A stretch of DNA of 64,000 bases from Microbacterium sp. Leaf320 (GCF_001423485.1 NZ_LMOD01000001.1:316617-380616), one strand, 5' to 3'. Numbered from the stretch's first letter, positions 25,065 to 34,559 are shown. Translations and numbers: made by a program. The notes: generated by a model from the sequence alone, not told the origin.

Positions 25065-26204
25065 TCAGGCGCCGACGACGGCGCGCACGGACTCTGACAC
25101 GAGGGCGGCGAGTCGGTCGGGCAGATCGTCGGGCAGCGGGTCGTGGCCGAAGGTGAACCGCACGGAGCTCTGCGCGACGGAGGGATCGACGCCGCAGGCG
25201 AGCAGCACGTGCGACGGCTCGTCGTTCCCGGCGGCGCACGCTGAGCCGCTCGACGACACCACGCCCCGGCGCTCCAGCTCGAGCAGCACGGCCTCGCCGC
25301 TCACTCCCGCGAAGGTGAAGCTCGCGGTCCCGGGGAGCCGCCGGACCGGATCTCCCGTGAGCGCGGCCTGAGGAACGGCCGCGAGGACGGCGGCGATGAA
25401 ACGCTGCGTCACCGCTCCGACGAGGGCGCCGACGGTGTCGCGTTCCGCCTCGGCGAGCTCCAACGCCACGGCGAGGCCGACCGCCCCTGCGACGTTCTCC
25501 GTCCCCGACCGACGCCCGCGCTCCTGACCGCCCCCGTGCAGAAGAGGTTCGAGGGGAACCCGGCCGCGCACGGCGAGGGCTCCGATTCCCTTCGGCGCTC
25601 CGAGCTTGTGCCCGGCGATCGCGATCGCATCTGCCCCGACTCCTGCGAGCGGCAGCCACCCCGCGGACTGCACCGCGTCGACATGCAGCGGAACACCGGC
25701 GGCGCGGGTCACCTCCGCGAGCGAGGCCACGTCCTGGATCGTGCCGATCTCGTTGTTGGCGTGCCCGATGGCGACCAGCGCGGTGTCCCGCCGCACCACC
25801 GCTCGCAGGGATGCCGCGGAGACCCGGCCGTGCGAGTCGACGGCCGCCGCCGTGACCTCGACGTCATGGAAGCGTCGCAGGTAGTCCGCGGACTCCAGGA
25901 TCGACTCGTGCTCGATCGGCGAGATCACCAGATGACGGCGGCCGTCCGCGAGAGCGGCGAGCACGATCCCCTTGACCGCGAGGTTGTTCGCCTCGGTGCC
26001 GCCGGCGGTGAACACGACATCGCCGGCGCGCATCCCCAGCACACGCGCGACCCGCGATCTCGCATCGTCGAGCGCGCTCGCCGCAGCCTCGCCGTAGGTG
26101 TGGTGGCTGGAAGGATTGCCGAACATGCCGGTGAGATACGGACGCATCGCGTCGAGCACCTCCGGACGGACAGGAGACGTCGCAGCGTGATCGAGGTAGA
26201 GCAT
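25065..26204 (-). CDS. Cysteine desulfurase, NadS-like
   Basis: 379 residues. A PLP enzyme taking sulfur from cysteine: PLP lysine Lys200 in IAGHKLGAPKG, His100 in SPIEHE region, and the mobile-loop Cys322 in SSGSACAAGN that carries the persulfide. It belongs to the NifS/IscS group. It is the last gene of the nrtR-nadA-nadB-nadC operon, 5 nt behind nadC. In several bacteria such a linked copy (called nadS) helps to build the [4Fe-4S] cluster of NadA; the position here supports the same role (inference). The frame stays open upstream into nadC, but the ATG at 26204 starts the conserved MLYLDHAATSP. Confidence 0.92.
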   Translation of the reverse strand: MLYLDHAATSPVRPEVLDAMRPYLTGMFGNPSSHHTYGEAAASALDDARSRVARVLGMRAGDVVFTAGGTEANNLAVKGIVLAALADGRRHLVISPIEHESILESADYLRRFHDVEVTAAAVDSHGRVSAASLRAVVRRDTALVAIGHANNEIGTIQDVASLAEVTRAAGVPLHVDAVQSAGWLPLAGVGADAIAIAGHKLGAPKGIGALAVRGRVPLEPLLHGGGQERGRRSGTENVAGAVGLAVALELAEAERDTVGALVGAVTQRFIAAVLAAVPQAALTGDPVRRLPGTASFTFAGVSGEAVLLELERRGVVSSSGSACAAGNDEPSHVLLACGVDPSVAQSSVRFTFGHDPLPDDLPDRLAALVSESVRAVVGA

Positions 26205-26209
26205 CGGGG

Positions 26210-27061
26210 TCAGTCGATCCGCACGTCCAGGCCGAGATCGAGCGCGCGCGCCGAATGGGTCAGCGCACCGACCGAGATCACGTCCACGCCGGTCCTGGCG
26301 ATGTCTCCGACCGTGTCGAGGCTCACCCCGCCGGAGGCCTCGACCTGCGCGCGGTCGCCGATCAACGCCACACCCGCCCGCAGATCCTCGAGCGAGAAGT
26401 TGTCGAGCAGCACGGTGTGCGCTCCGCCGTCGAGCACGGCCGGGATCTGATCGAGCCGGTCGACCTCGACGACCACGTGGGTCGTGTGGGGCAGGCGGGA
26501 GAACGCCTCGCGCAGGGCTGTGGCCAGGTCGGCACCCGAGCGGTGCAGCACGGCGAGATGGTTGTCCTTGGCCATCACAGCGTCCGACAGCGAGTAGCGG
26601 TGGTTGTGCCCGCGGCCGGAGAGCACGGCGTGACGCTCGAAGGCGCGCAGGCCCGGGGTGGTCTTGCGGGTGTCGGCGATGCGAGCCGAGGTCCCCTCGA
26701 TCGCCCGCACATAGGCATCGGTCAGAGTGGCGATGCCGCTCATCCGCTGCGTGAAGTTCAGCGCGATGCGCTCCGCGGTGAGGATGCCGCGGGCCGAACC
26801 CGACACCGAGGCCAGCACGTCGCCGGGCGCGAAGCGATCGCCGTCGCCGACGTGCACGTCGATCGTGATCGACGGATCCGTGAGGGCGAAGGCGGCGGAG
26901 AAGACCTCGCCGCCGCTGAAGATCCCGGATTCTCTGGCGACCAGGTCGGCGGCCGCGGTGGCGTCTGCGGGAAGCAGCGTCGTGCTCGTGAGATCGCCCC
27001 ACGGAGCGTCCTCCTCGAGGGCTGCGCCGACGACGCGGGTGATGAGTGCGTGAGTGAGCAT
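26210..27061 (-). CDS. nadC: Nicotinate-nucleotide pyrophosphorylase (carboxylating)
   Basis: 283 residues, normal length. Converts quinolinate and PRPP to nicotinate mononucleotide. Signature segments: WGDLTSTTLLP near the N-terminus, ERIALNFTQRMSGIATLT, ADTRKTTPGLRAFERHAV, the GGGHNHR-equivalent GRGHNHRYSLSDAVMAKDNH, and VEASGGVSLDTV with ISVGALTHS at the C-terminus. It overlaps nadB by one base (TGATG), so translation is coupled. Confidence 0.97.
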   Translation of the reverse strand: MLTHALITRVVGAALEEDAPWGDLTSTTLLPADATAAADLVARESGIFSGGEVFSAAFALTDPSITIDVHVGDGDRFAPGDVLASVSGSARGILTAERIALNFTQRMSGIATLTDAYVRAIEGTSARIADTRKTTPGLRAFERHAVLSGRGHNHRYSLSDAVMAKDNHLAVLHRSGADLATALREAFSRLPHTTHVVVEVDRLDQIPAVLDGGAHTVLLDNFSLEDLRAGVALIGDRAQVEASGGVSLDTVGDIARTGVDVISVGALTHSARALDLGLDVRID

Positions 27062-28569
27062 CAGACGGTCTCCAGGAGGGGCGAGGCGACGGGTTCGCGG
27101 TAGTGGGCGCCGACAGATTCGGTGCGGGCGAGGGCCGCGGATGCCGTGGCCTCGGCGAGCAGGAGCAGATTCGCGTCCTCGCGCTCCGCGACCGTGGCGG
27201 GTGCGGACGCGGTGGACCGCCAGCGGGTGACGGCCTCGAGAGCCCGCTCGAGCCCCTCGTCCGTGCGGAGGAGTCCGACGTCATCCCACATCAGTCGCTG
27301 CAGCGCGGGGCGACTGAACGGGCTGCCGTCCGAGTGCGGTCGAGCGCCGGCGGTACCGGCGTTTGCGGCGCTGCGAGTGTCCGCGGGCAGGGGCGCGGGC
27401 GACGACCTCCAGGGCATGCCCACGGCGGTGGCCGCGCGGGCGCCGAAGACGGCACCCTCCAGCAGTGAGTTCGAGGCGAGGCGGTTCGCGCCGTGCACGC
27501 CGGTGCGGGCGACCTCGCCGACGGCGAAGAGCCCGGGGATCGACGTGCGTCCGTCGAGGTCGGTGACGACTCCGCCCATCAGGTAGTGCGCGGCGGGAGT
27601 CACCGGGATGGGGTGCGTGGCCCAATCGAAACCGCGCTCGCGCGTCACCCGGTCGATCGTCGGGAAGCGGTGCGCCAGCACGCGTGCGCCCAGCATCGTG
27701 GCGTCGAGACGGACCGGCGAGCCTTGAGCTGCGGCCTGGCGCGCGATCGCCCGGGACACGACGTCGCGGGGAGCCAGCTCGCCGTCGGGGTGGGTGTCGA
27801 ACACGAAGCGCCGACCGTCGGCATCGATGAGTGTCGCGCCTTCGCCGCGCACGGCCTCGGAGACCAGGAACGCCGGCCCTTCGGCGAGGATCGTCGGATG
27901 GAACTGCATGAACTCCAGATCCGCGACCGCCGCGCCGGCGCGCAGAGCAGCGGCGATGCCGTCGCCCGTCGTTCCCACCGGATTCGTCGTGTGCGCGTAG
28001 AGGTGGCCCGCGCCGCCGGTGGCGAGGATCACCGCGTCGGCCCCGAGGTCTGAGAGAGCGCCGTCGACGAGCACGCGGATGCCGCGCGCGACGCCGTCCT
28101 CGATCACGAGGTCGGCGAGGAACGCGGCCTGGACCACGGTGATGGGTGCACGTCGAGTGGCGGCGACCAGCGCGTGCGCGATCGCGGCACCGGTCGCATC
28201 ACCGCCGGCATGCACGATGCGGGCGTGGCTGTGCGCGGCCTCGCGCCCGAGCAGCAGCTCGCCGTCCGGGCTGCGGTCGAAGGCGACTCCTCGCGCGATC
28301 AGCTCGGCGATCCGCTCGGCGGCGTCCTGCACGAGCACGTCGACCGCGGCGGCGTCGGACAAACCGGCACCCGCATCGATCGTGTCTGCGGCGTGCTGGG
28401 CCGCCGAGTCCGCCGGGCCGTAGATTCCGGCGACTCCGCCCTGTGCGAATCCGGTGCATCCGTCGCCGAGTGCACCCTTCGTGACGACCGTGACCGCGTG
28501 CCCCGCCTCGTGGGCATGCAGCGCGGCGGTGAGGCCGGCGATGCCCGAGCCGACGACGACGACGTTCAT
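27061..28569 (-). CDS. nadB: L-aspartate oxidase
   Basis: 502 residues from the ATG at 28569, which overlaps the nadA stop (ATGA). A FAD enzyme oxidising L-aspartate to iminoaspartate. N-terminal dinucleotide fold VVVGSGIAGLTAALHA (3-18), FAQGGVAG, DAGAGLSDAAAVDVLV, ATGGAGHLYAHTTNP, MQFHPT, EAVRGEGA, and HYLMGGVVTDLDGRTSIPGLFAVGEVARTGVHGANRLASNSLLE-type substrate segment with the active His and Arg. The C-terminal helical domain is complete. The open frame extends upstream through nadA, but that part is not coding. Confidence 0.97.
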   Translation of the reverse strand: MNVVVVGSGIAGLTAALHAHEAGHAVTVVTKGALGDGCTGFAQGGVAGIYGPADSAAQHAADTIDAGAGLSDAAAVDVLVQDAAERIAELIARGVAFDRSPDGELLLGREAAHSHARIVHAGGDATGAAIAHALVAATRRAPITVVQAAFLADLVIEDGVARGIRVLVDGALSDLGADAVILATGGAGHLYAHTTNPVGTTGDGIAAALRAGAAVADLEFMQFHPTILAEGPAFLVSEAVRGEGATLIDADGRRFVFDTHPDGELAPRDVVSRAIARQAAAQGSPVRLDATMLGARVLAHRFPTIDRVTRERGFDWATHPIPVTPAAHYLMGGVVTDLDGRTSIPGLFAVGEVARTGVHGANRLASNSLLEGAVFGARAATAVGMPWRSSPAPLPADTRSAANAGTAGARPHSDGSPFSRPALQRLMWDDVGLLRTDEGLERALEAVTRWRSTASAPATVAEREDANLLLLAEATASAALARTESVGAHYREPVASPLLETV

Positions 28570-29903
28570 CGGGCGCTCGCCACCACCGGCGGCTTCGCCG
28601 CCAGCATCCGTTCGAGGGCGACCCGCGCGGGGTCGGCCACGTCTGCCGTGACCGTGATCCGGTTGGGAGTGCGCCCTGCCACGAGTTCTTCCAGCACCCA
28701 CGCCAGGTATCCGGGGTGGATGCGGTACATCGTCGAGCATGGGCACACCACGGGGTCGAGGCAGAAGATCTCGTGCTGCGGGAACTGCGCGGCCAGCCGG
28801 CGCACGAGGTTGATCTCGGTGCCGATCGCGAAGGTCGTAGGCTCTGTCGCGGCGGCGATCGCCCGGCGGATGTAGTCGGTGGACCCTGACTCGTCCGCAG
28901 CATCCACGACGTCCATCGGGCATTCCGGGTGCACGATGACCCGCACTCCGGGGTGGTCCACCCTCGCCTGGTCGATCTGGGCCACGGTGAAGCGCCGGTG
29001 CACCGAGCAGAACCCGTGCCACAGGATGACGCGCGAATCGACCAGATCTGATGGCGTGGAGCCGCCGAGCGCCTTGCGCGGGTTCCACATCGGCATCTGC
29101 TCGAGCGGCACGCCCATCGCCTTCGCGGTGTTGCGGCCGAGGTGCTGATCGGGGAAGAACAGTACCCGCTGGCCGCGTTCGAACGCCCACTCGAGCACGG
29201 TCTGCGCGTTCGAGGAGGTGCACACGATCCCGCCGTGCCTGCCGACGAAGCCCTTGATCGCGGCAGAGGAGTTCATGTACGTGACGGGGATCACCGGCAC
29301 CCGGCCGTCTTCGTCCTGCGCGTCGAGATCGCCGAGGACATCGGCGAGCTGCTCCCAGCAGTCCTCGACCTGATCGATGTCGGCCATGTCGGCCATCGAG
29401 CATCCGGCTGCGAGGTTCGGCAGGATCACCGCCTGGTCGGGGCCCGAGAGCAGATCGGCGGTCTCTGCCATGAAATGCACGCCGCAGAAGACGATGGCCT
29501 CGGCATCCGGTCGCTCCTTCGCCGCCGTCGCGAGCTGGAACGAATCGCCCACGTAGTCGGCGTGACGCACGACCTCCTCGCGCTGGTAGAAGTGTCCCAG
29601 CACGACGGCTCGGTCGCCGAGTGTGGCCTTCGCCGCACGGATGCGCTCGTCGAGGTCCGGCTCGCTCGCCTCGCGATACGCCGCCGGAAGCTCTCCCTGG
29701 CGAGGTGCCCCCGTCGGGATGACGTCGCCCATCGACGACCCGGGTCCGTAACCGGGGCGCGTGTCGAAGTCCCAGGGGCCGACGGCGAGGTCGGTCGTAC
29801 AGGTCTCATCGGTCGATGCGCCCGCCACGATCGACTGGATCGCGTGGTCGACGGAGGCGTCGAGGGGCTGGACTGCCGGGGTCGGAACGAAGGTGATGCT
29901 CAT
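28566..29903 (-). CDS. nadA: Quinolinate synthase
   Basis: 445 residues from the ATG at 29903, overlapping the nrtR stop (ATGA). A [4Fe-4S] enzyme condensing iminoaspartate with DHAP. Motifs: VVLGHFYQREEVVRHADYVGDS, FCGVHFMAETADLL, LPNLAAGCSMADM, VTYMNSSAAIKGF, FPDQHLGRNT, WHGFCSVH, HPECPMDVV, GTEINLVRRL and the cysteine cluster LDPVVCPCSTMYRI. It is of the long actinobacterial type, with an N-terminal extension of about 75 residues (TDETCTTDLAVGPWDFD) before the catalytic domain. Confidence 0.97.
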   Translation of the reverse strand: MSITFVPTPAVQPLDASVDHAIQSIVAGASTDETCTTDLAVGPWDFDTRPGYGPGSSMGDVIPTGAPRQGELPAAYREASEPDLDERIRAAKATLGDRAVVLGHFYQREEVVRHADYVGDSFQLATAAKERPDAEAIVFCGVHFMAETADLLSGPDQAVILPNLAAGCSMADMADIDQVEDCWEQLADVLGDLDAQDEDGRVPVIPVTYMNSSAAIKGFVGRHGGIVCTSSNAQTVLEWAFERGQRVLFFPDQHLGRNTAKAMGVPLEQMPMWNPRKALGGSTPSDLVDSRVILWHGFCSVHRRFTVAQIDQARVDHPGVRVIVHPECPMDVVDAADESGSTDYIRRAIAAATEPTTFAIGTEINLVRRLAAQFPQHEIFCLDPVVCPCSTMYRIHPGYLAWVLEELVAGRTPNRITVTADVADPARVALERMLAAKPPVVASAR

Positions 29904-30616
29904 CGGGTGCTCGTTTCCTCGGGGCCGAGGGGGCCGTGATCGGCCAGCTCGACGTCGGTGTTGTAGCGGTACAGGCGGGCGGGGCGGTGACTGCCGGTGC
30001 GGAACTGGTCGGTGGGGAGGAGATTGCCGGCGGACTCGACCTGTCGGCGGAAGTTGGCCGGGTCGAGATGCTTGCCGAGGATCGCCTCGTAGGCCTCTCG
30101 AAGGTCGGCCAGGGTGAACTCGGCCGGCAGGAAGCCGTGTGCGACGCGGCTGTAGCCGACCTTGCTGCGCAGACGCCAGAGCGCGTAGTCGATGATCTTG
30201 CGGTGATCGAAGGCGAGCGGCGGCAGGTCGCCGAGATCGAACCAGCGCACGTTCTCGGGGGCGAGACCGGATGCCCGATGCGCGGCGCTCTGTGCGTCGA
30301 CCTCGTCCTGCCGGAGCAGCGCCCAGTAGATGATCGACACGACCCGGGTGGGGGAGCGGTCGACCGCGCCGAAGGCATAGAGCTGCTCGAGGTAGCTGGG
30401 GGTGAGGCCCGTGGTCTCCGCCAGGGTCCGTGCTGCAGCATCGACGGGCGATTCCGTCTCGGTGAGCCAGCCGCCGGGGAGGGCCCACTGGCCGGCGAAC
30501 GGCTCGCGCGTTCGCAGCACCAGAGGTAGCGCCAGCACAGCGGAGCCGTCGTCCGTGCGCCGAAGGGTGAGGATCACGGTCGACACGGCGACGTCGATTC
30601 CACTGCTTTGGGTCAT
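29900..30616 (-). CDS. nrtR: Nudix-related transcriptional regulator of NAD synthesis
   Basis: 238 residues. The N-terminal part (about 5-150) is a Nudix fold with the box region GGWLTETESPVDAAARTLAE, in which the RE..EE residues needed for hydrolysis are changed (R-T, E-T), so it likely binds but does not cleave ADP-ribose. The C-terminal part (about 155-225) is a winged helix (FTLADLREAYEAILGKHLDPANFRRQV). This is the NrtR layout; NrtR represses nad genes and releases DNA on binding ADP-ribose. As first gene of the operon it would be self-regulated. An AGGAGG lies 11 nt upstream of the ATG. Confidence 0.93.
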   Translation of the reverse strand: MTQSSGIDVAVSTVILTLRRTDDGSAVLALPLVLRTREPFAGQWALPGGWLTETESPVDAAARTLAETTGLTPSYLEQLYAFGAVDRSPTRVVSIIYWALLRQDEVDAQSAAHRASGLAPENVRWFDLGDLPPLAFDHRKIIDYALWRLRSKVGYSRVAHGFLPAEFTLADLREAYEAILGKHLDPANFRRQVESAGNLLPTDQFRTGSHRPARLYRYNTDVELADHGPLGPEETSTR

Positions 30617-30639
30617 GGGTACCTTAACCTCCTGCTCCG

Positions 30640-30666
30640 ATCTTAGTGTCGTTGGGACTGTTAGTG
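30640..30666 (-). promoter_or_regulatory. Promoter and candidate NrtR site of the nad operon
   Basis: Minus-strand -10 TAAGAT (30640-30645) lies about 24 nt before nrtR. Two TTAGTG direct repeats (30643-30648, 30661-30666), 18 nt apart on the plus strand, flank the -35/-10 region and enclose a partial dyad. This is the natural place for the NrtR operator, but I did not match it to a published consensus. Confidence 0.35.
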
Positions 30667-30725
30667 CACCTTCGTGACGAGACGAGCGCTGAGGCCGAAA
30701 CGTTATATACCAGCGTTCTGGGCTC

Positions 30726-30754
30726 TTGTCGCCCGTTTGGCAATTTGTTAGGTT
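30726..30754 (+). promoter_or_regulatory. Promoter of the first ABC importer operon
   Basis: TTGTCG (30726-30731), 17-nt spacer, TAGGTT (30749-30754). The -10 box lies within the left arm of the inverted repeat at 30743-30769, so a protein on the repeat would block the polymerase. Confidence 0.45.
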
Positions 30755-30769
30755 ACTGTCCTAACAAAT
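30743..30769. promoter_or_regulatory. Perfect 10-bp inverted repeat, likely operator
   Basis: ATTTGTTAGG at 30743-30752 and its exact complement at 30760-30769 around a 7-nt centre. It covers the -10 region and predicted start of the ABC operon. The GTTAGG...CCTAAC arms resemble sites used by ROK-type sugar repressors; the arm spacing (7) differs from the 9 of DtxR/IdeR iron boxes. No regulator gene is adjacent. Confidence 0.6.
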
Positions 30770-30863
30770 CCCTTCCCGGGATCTGTTGCGAACTCCCTCC
30801 CGGAGTTCGTCTCCACACCCGGAGAAATCCCTCCTGCAGTGCAGCACCGAGAGGAAATACAGA

Positions 30864-32555
30864 ATGATCCGTAACGGAAGGCGCAAGATCGCGCTCACCG
30901 CTGTGGCGGGGGCATCCGTCCTCGCTCTGGGCCTGACGGCCTGTGGCGCAGGCGGAGGCAATGAGGGGAGCGGTGGCGACGGCGACCGCGCTCTTCGTGT
31001 CTGGGCCGGCAGCCAGACCCCCATCACCGCGAACTACAACCCGTTCGCCCCGACCGTGCTCCACGGCGCGACGGGCCCGATCTACGAAACGCTGTTCTTC
31101 TACAACAAGACGGCCGATTCCGAGCCTGTCGGTCTGATCGGCGACTCCTTCGAGTACAACGAGGACGGCACGGCGATCACGATCACCATCAAGCCCGACC
31201 TCAAGTGGAGCGACGGAGAGCCGTTGACCGCCGCCGATGTGGCGTTCTCCTTCAACTACGAGGCGAACAACCCCGAGGGCAACGGCCTCGTCTCTGCGGA
31301 GGCCACCGACGACACGACGGTCGTGCTCACCTATGCGACCGCGCAGTACACGACCGAGTACCAGCGTCTCGGCTCGACCTACATCCTCCCGGAGCACGTG
31401 TGGTCGGAGGTCGACGACTTCGCCAACTTCACCAACGAGGAGCCGGTCGGATCCGGCGCGTACGTCGTTGAGAAGACGACAAGCGAGTCATACACGCTCG
31501 TCGCGAACGAGTACTTCCGTGACGCCGCCGATCTCGGGGTCAAGAAGGTCCAGTACATCGCGGTCGACAACAACCAGACCGCGCAGGATCTGCTCGCCTC
31601 GGGCGAGCTCGACTGGACGTCCATGTTCATCCCGAACCCGGACGACGTGACCTCGAACGGCGTGATCGACTGGATCAACACGCCGCAGGACCCGACCGTG
31701 CTCTACACCTGCTCGAATGCCGAGCTCGGGTGCACCGGCCCGCAGACTGACGTGGCGGTTCGACAGGCGCTGAACGTCGCGATCGACCGCGCGGCCATCA
31801 AGGACAAGGCCTTCGTCGGCCTGACGGGTGACATCTCACCGACCTTCGCGCTGCTTCCGCGTGATGAGAAGTGGGTCGCGGACTCCGCCAACGAGGTCAG
31901 CCCGCAGGAGGCGAACGTCGCAGAGGCAGGCGAGATACTCGAGGCTGCCGGGTACACCAAAGACGGCGATTACTACGCGAAGGACGGCAAGCCGGTCGAG
32001 CTCAGCCTGATCTCGGTCGACGGCTGGACCGACTACAACGACGCCGCGAAGCTGATCGCTGAGCAGGCGGAGGCTGCGGGAATCAAGATCACCGCATCCA
32101 CGGTGCAGTGGCAGGAGTTCGTCGATGCCCGTCAGGGCGGGGACTACCAGCTGATCGTCGGAGGCGTCGTGGGCACCTCGGTTGCCGACCCGTTCCAGAT
32201 CTACCGCGACTGGTTCGGCGGCACAGCAGTCCAGTCGACCAGCCCCGTGGGGACTGAGGTCCCCGCCGGCCGCTGGAACTTCAGCCGGTACAGCAACCCG
32301 GTCGTCGACACGGCAATCCAAGCGGCGATCAGCACAATCGACGAGGCCGAGAAGAAGGAGCTCTACGGCACGATCCAGACAGAGATTGTCCGTGACCTGC
32401 CCTACATCCCGCTCGTGATCAATGCGACGCAGACGTTCTACAACTCGAGGGACTTCACCGGTTGGGTGACGGAGGACGATCTGTACTCGTTCCCCGCCCC
32501 GTGGGAGAAGGTCGCCTCGGGCTACGTTCTGACGCACCTCAAGCCGGCGAACTAA
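30864..32555 (+). CDS. ABC importer solute-binding lipoprotein, family 5
   Basis: 563 residues. A lipoprotein signal peptide (KIALTAVAGASVLALGLTAC, lipobox Cys27) followed by a Gly/Ser linker and a family-5 (peptide/nickel type) binding domain with YNPFAPTVLHGATGPIYETLFFYN, LKWSDGEPLTAADVAFSFNY and a VRQALNVAIDRAAI hinge segment. The opening WAGSQTPITANYNPF and the aromatic-rich profile fit family-5 proteins that bind oligosaccharides as well as those for peptides, so the ligand is open. The leader has GAGAGGAAATACAGA before the ATG. First gene of a five-gene operon. Confidence 0.92.
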   Translation: MIRNGRRKIALTAVAGASVLALGLTACGAGGGNEGSGGDGDRALRVWAGSQTPITANYNPFAPTVLHGATGPIYETLFFYNKTADSEPVGLIGDSFEYNEDGTAITITIKPDLKWSDGEPLTAADVAFSFNYEANNPEGNGLVSAEATDDTTVVLTYATAQYTTEYQRLGSTYILPEHVWSEVDDFANFTNEEPVGSGAYVVEKTTSESYTLVANEYFRDAADLGVKKVQYIAVDNNQTAQDLLASGELDWTSMFIPNPDDVTSNGVIDWINTPQDPTVLYTCSNAELGCTGPQTDVAVRQALNVAIDRAAIKDKAFVGLTGDISPTFALLPRDEKWVADSANEVSPQEANVAEAGEILEAAGYTKDGDYYAKDGKPVELSLISVDGWTDYNDAAKLIAEQAEAAGIKITASTVQWQEFVDARQGGDYQLIVGGVVGTSVADPFQIYRDWFGGTAVQSTSPVGTEVPAGRWNFSRYSNPVVDTAIQAAISTIDEAEKKELYGTIQTEIVRDLPYIPLVINATQTFYNSRDFTGWVTEDDLYSFPAPWEKVASGYVLTHLKPAN

Positions 32556-32594
32556 GCACATGGGGTCGGGGAAGCAGGAAGCAAGGTATGTGAC

Positions 32595-33590
32595 ATGAAG
32601 TTCTATGCGCGACGAATCGGGTTCTACGCGTTCACGCTGTGGGCCGCGATCTCACTCAACTTCCTGCTTCCCCGGCTCATGCCGGGGAACCCGGCGGACA
32701 TCATGATCGCCAAGATGCAGCGAGCGGGCGGCGAGGTCTCCGAGACCACGATCCGCAACATCAAGCTGCTGCTCGGCGGCGACGACTCATCCCTCTGGGA
32801 GCAGTACATCGGTTACTGGGGGCGAATGCTCAGGGGTGACCTCGGCATCTCCGTCACCAAGTTCCCGGCACCGGTGAGCGAGCTGATCAGCCAGGCGCTG
32901 CCCTGGACGCTCATCCTCGTCGGCACGGTGACCGTGATCTCGTTCATCCTCGGCGTCGCGCTCGGTGCCTGGGCAGGATGGAAGCGCGGCACCTGGGTCG
33001 ACCACCTCATCCCTGCGACCACCGTGCTGCAGTCCATTCCGTACTTCTGGATGGCGCTGCTGCTCGTCTCGGTGTTCGCGGTCGGACTCGGCTGGTTCCC
33101 GATCTTCGGCGGCTATGACGTGTTCGACTTCCCGGACGGTCCTGAGCCGACCTGGGCGTTCTTCATGGATGCACTCTCACACGCGATCCTCCCCGCCATT
33201 ACGATCGTCATCTCATCGGTGGGCGGCTGGATGTTCGGGATGCGCAACATGATGGTGCAGACCATGGCCGAGGACTACGTGCTCACGGCCGAGGCCAAGG
33301 GGCTCCGTCCGCGTCGCATCATGACGACGTACGCCGCCCGCAACGCCGCCATCCCGTCGATCGCCGGCTTCTCGATCACCCTGGGATTCGTCGTGGCGGG
33401 TTCGATCGTGATGGAGCAGGTGTTCACCTACCCGGGCATCGGCAAGCTGATGTTCCAAGCGGTCACGAACAACGACTACGCGCTGATGCAGGGGCTCTTC
33501 CTCGTCATCACGATTACGGTGCTCGCCGCCAACTTCATCATGGACCTCGTCTATGGCTTCATCGATCCGAGGGCTCGCCAGAATGTCTGA
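32595..33590 (+). CDS. ABC importer permease (DppB/OppB type)
   Basis: 331 residues, six membrane helices. The N-terminal RRIGFYAFTLWAAISLNFLLPRLMPGNPADI matches DppB-type permeases, and the coupling loop near residue 225 reads EDYVLTAEAKGLRPRRIMTTYAARNAAIPS (the EAA motif). A conserved end DLVYGFIDPRARQ closes the protein. It follows the binding-protein gene after 39 nt and overlaps the next permease by 8 nt. Confidence 0.93.
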   Translation: MKFYARRIGFYAFTLWAAISLNFLLPRLMPGNPADIMIAKMQRAGGEVSETTIRNIKLLLGGDDSSLWEQYIGYWGRMLRGDLGISVTKFPAPVSELISQALPWTLILVGTVTVISFILGVALGAWAGWKRGTWVDHLIPATTVLQSIPYFWMALLLVSVFAVGLGWFPIFGGYDVFDFPDGPEPTWAFFMDALSHAILPAITIVISSVGGWMFGMRNMMVQTMAEDYVLTAEAKGLRPRRIMTTYAARNAAIPSIAGFSITLGFVVAGSIVMEQVFTYPGIGKLMFQAVTNNDYALMQGLFLVITITVLAANFIMDLVYGFIDPRARQNV

Positions 33591-34559
33591 CACCGAGAAC
33601 ACAGTGCTGACCACGAAGGATCAGCCCATGACCCAGCCTGCGAGCACCATCTCGCTCGCGACTCAGCGCGGACGGAAGCGTCGACGCATCCTCCCCACCT
33701 CGTCGTCGAAGTTCATCATCGGCGCGAGCTTGGTGATCGCGATCGCATTGTTCGCGATCATCGTGCCGATCTTCTCGCAGGACCCTCGGAGCACCGACAA
33801 CCCGGCGCTCCTCCCGCCCTCGCCGGAACACTGGCTAGGCACCACCAAACTGGGCAACGACATGTTCGCGCAACTCGCGATCGGAGCCCAGGGTTCGCTG
33901 CTCGTCGGTGTGGTCGCCGGTGGTATCGCGATCATCCTGTCACTGCTATTCGGAGTCCTCGCCGGATACCTCGGCGGATGGCGCGAAGACACGCTCGCTC
34001 TGCTCACCAACGTGATGATCGTGATCCCCGGCCTGCCGCTGGTGATGGTGATCTCCTCATTCGTGCCGGAGCGCAGCTGGCAGCTCGTCGCCTTCGTCCT
34101 CGGCATCACCTCCTGGGCCGGCGCCGCGTATGTGCTTCGGCTCCAGACCCGATCGCTGCGCACCCGTGACTACGTCTACGCGTCCAAGGTCGCCGGAGAG
34201 CGTTCATTCCGCGTGATCCTCGTCGAGATCATGCCGAACCTTCTGCCGCTGCTCACGGCGCAGTTCCTCTTCGCTATCATCTTCGCGATCCTCGGCGAAG
34301 CAGGGCTCTCGTATCTCGGCCTCGGCCCGAACTCCTCCATCACCTGGGGGACCATCCTCAACGACGCGCAGTCCGGCCAGGCACTCGGACGAGGCGCTTG
34401 GTGGTGGTTCGTCCCTCCGGGAATCATGATCGCTCTCCTCGGCGCGGGGCTTTCGCTCATCAACTTCGCGATCGACGAGGTCATCAACCCCAAGCTGCGC
34501 AATGCGCCCGACGCTGCTCGACGCGTGCGCAAGGCCGCCAAGACGAAGGGGGTCGCCGC

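Noticed and set aside
26205..27284. N-terminal extension of the cysteine desulfurase in the same frame
   Set aside because: It runs antisense-like through nadC in another frame with Arg/Pro-rich composition; the conserved MLYLDHAATSP start is at 26204.
30743..30769. DtxR/IdeR iron box at the ABC operon
   Set aside because: The TTAGG/CCTAA arms are similar, but the spacing is 7 instead of 9 and the operon has no iron-uptake features.
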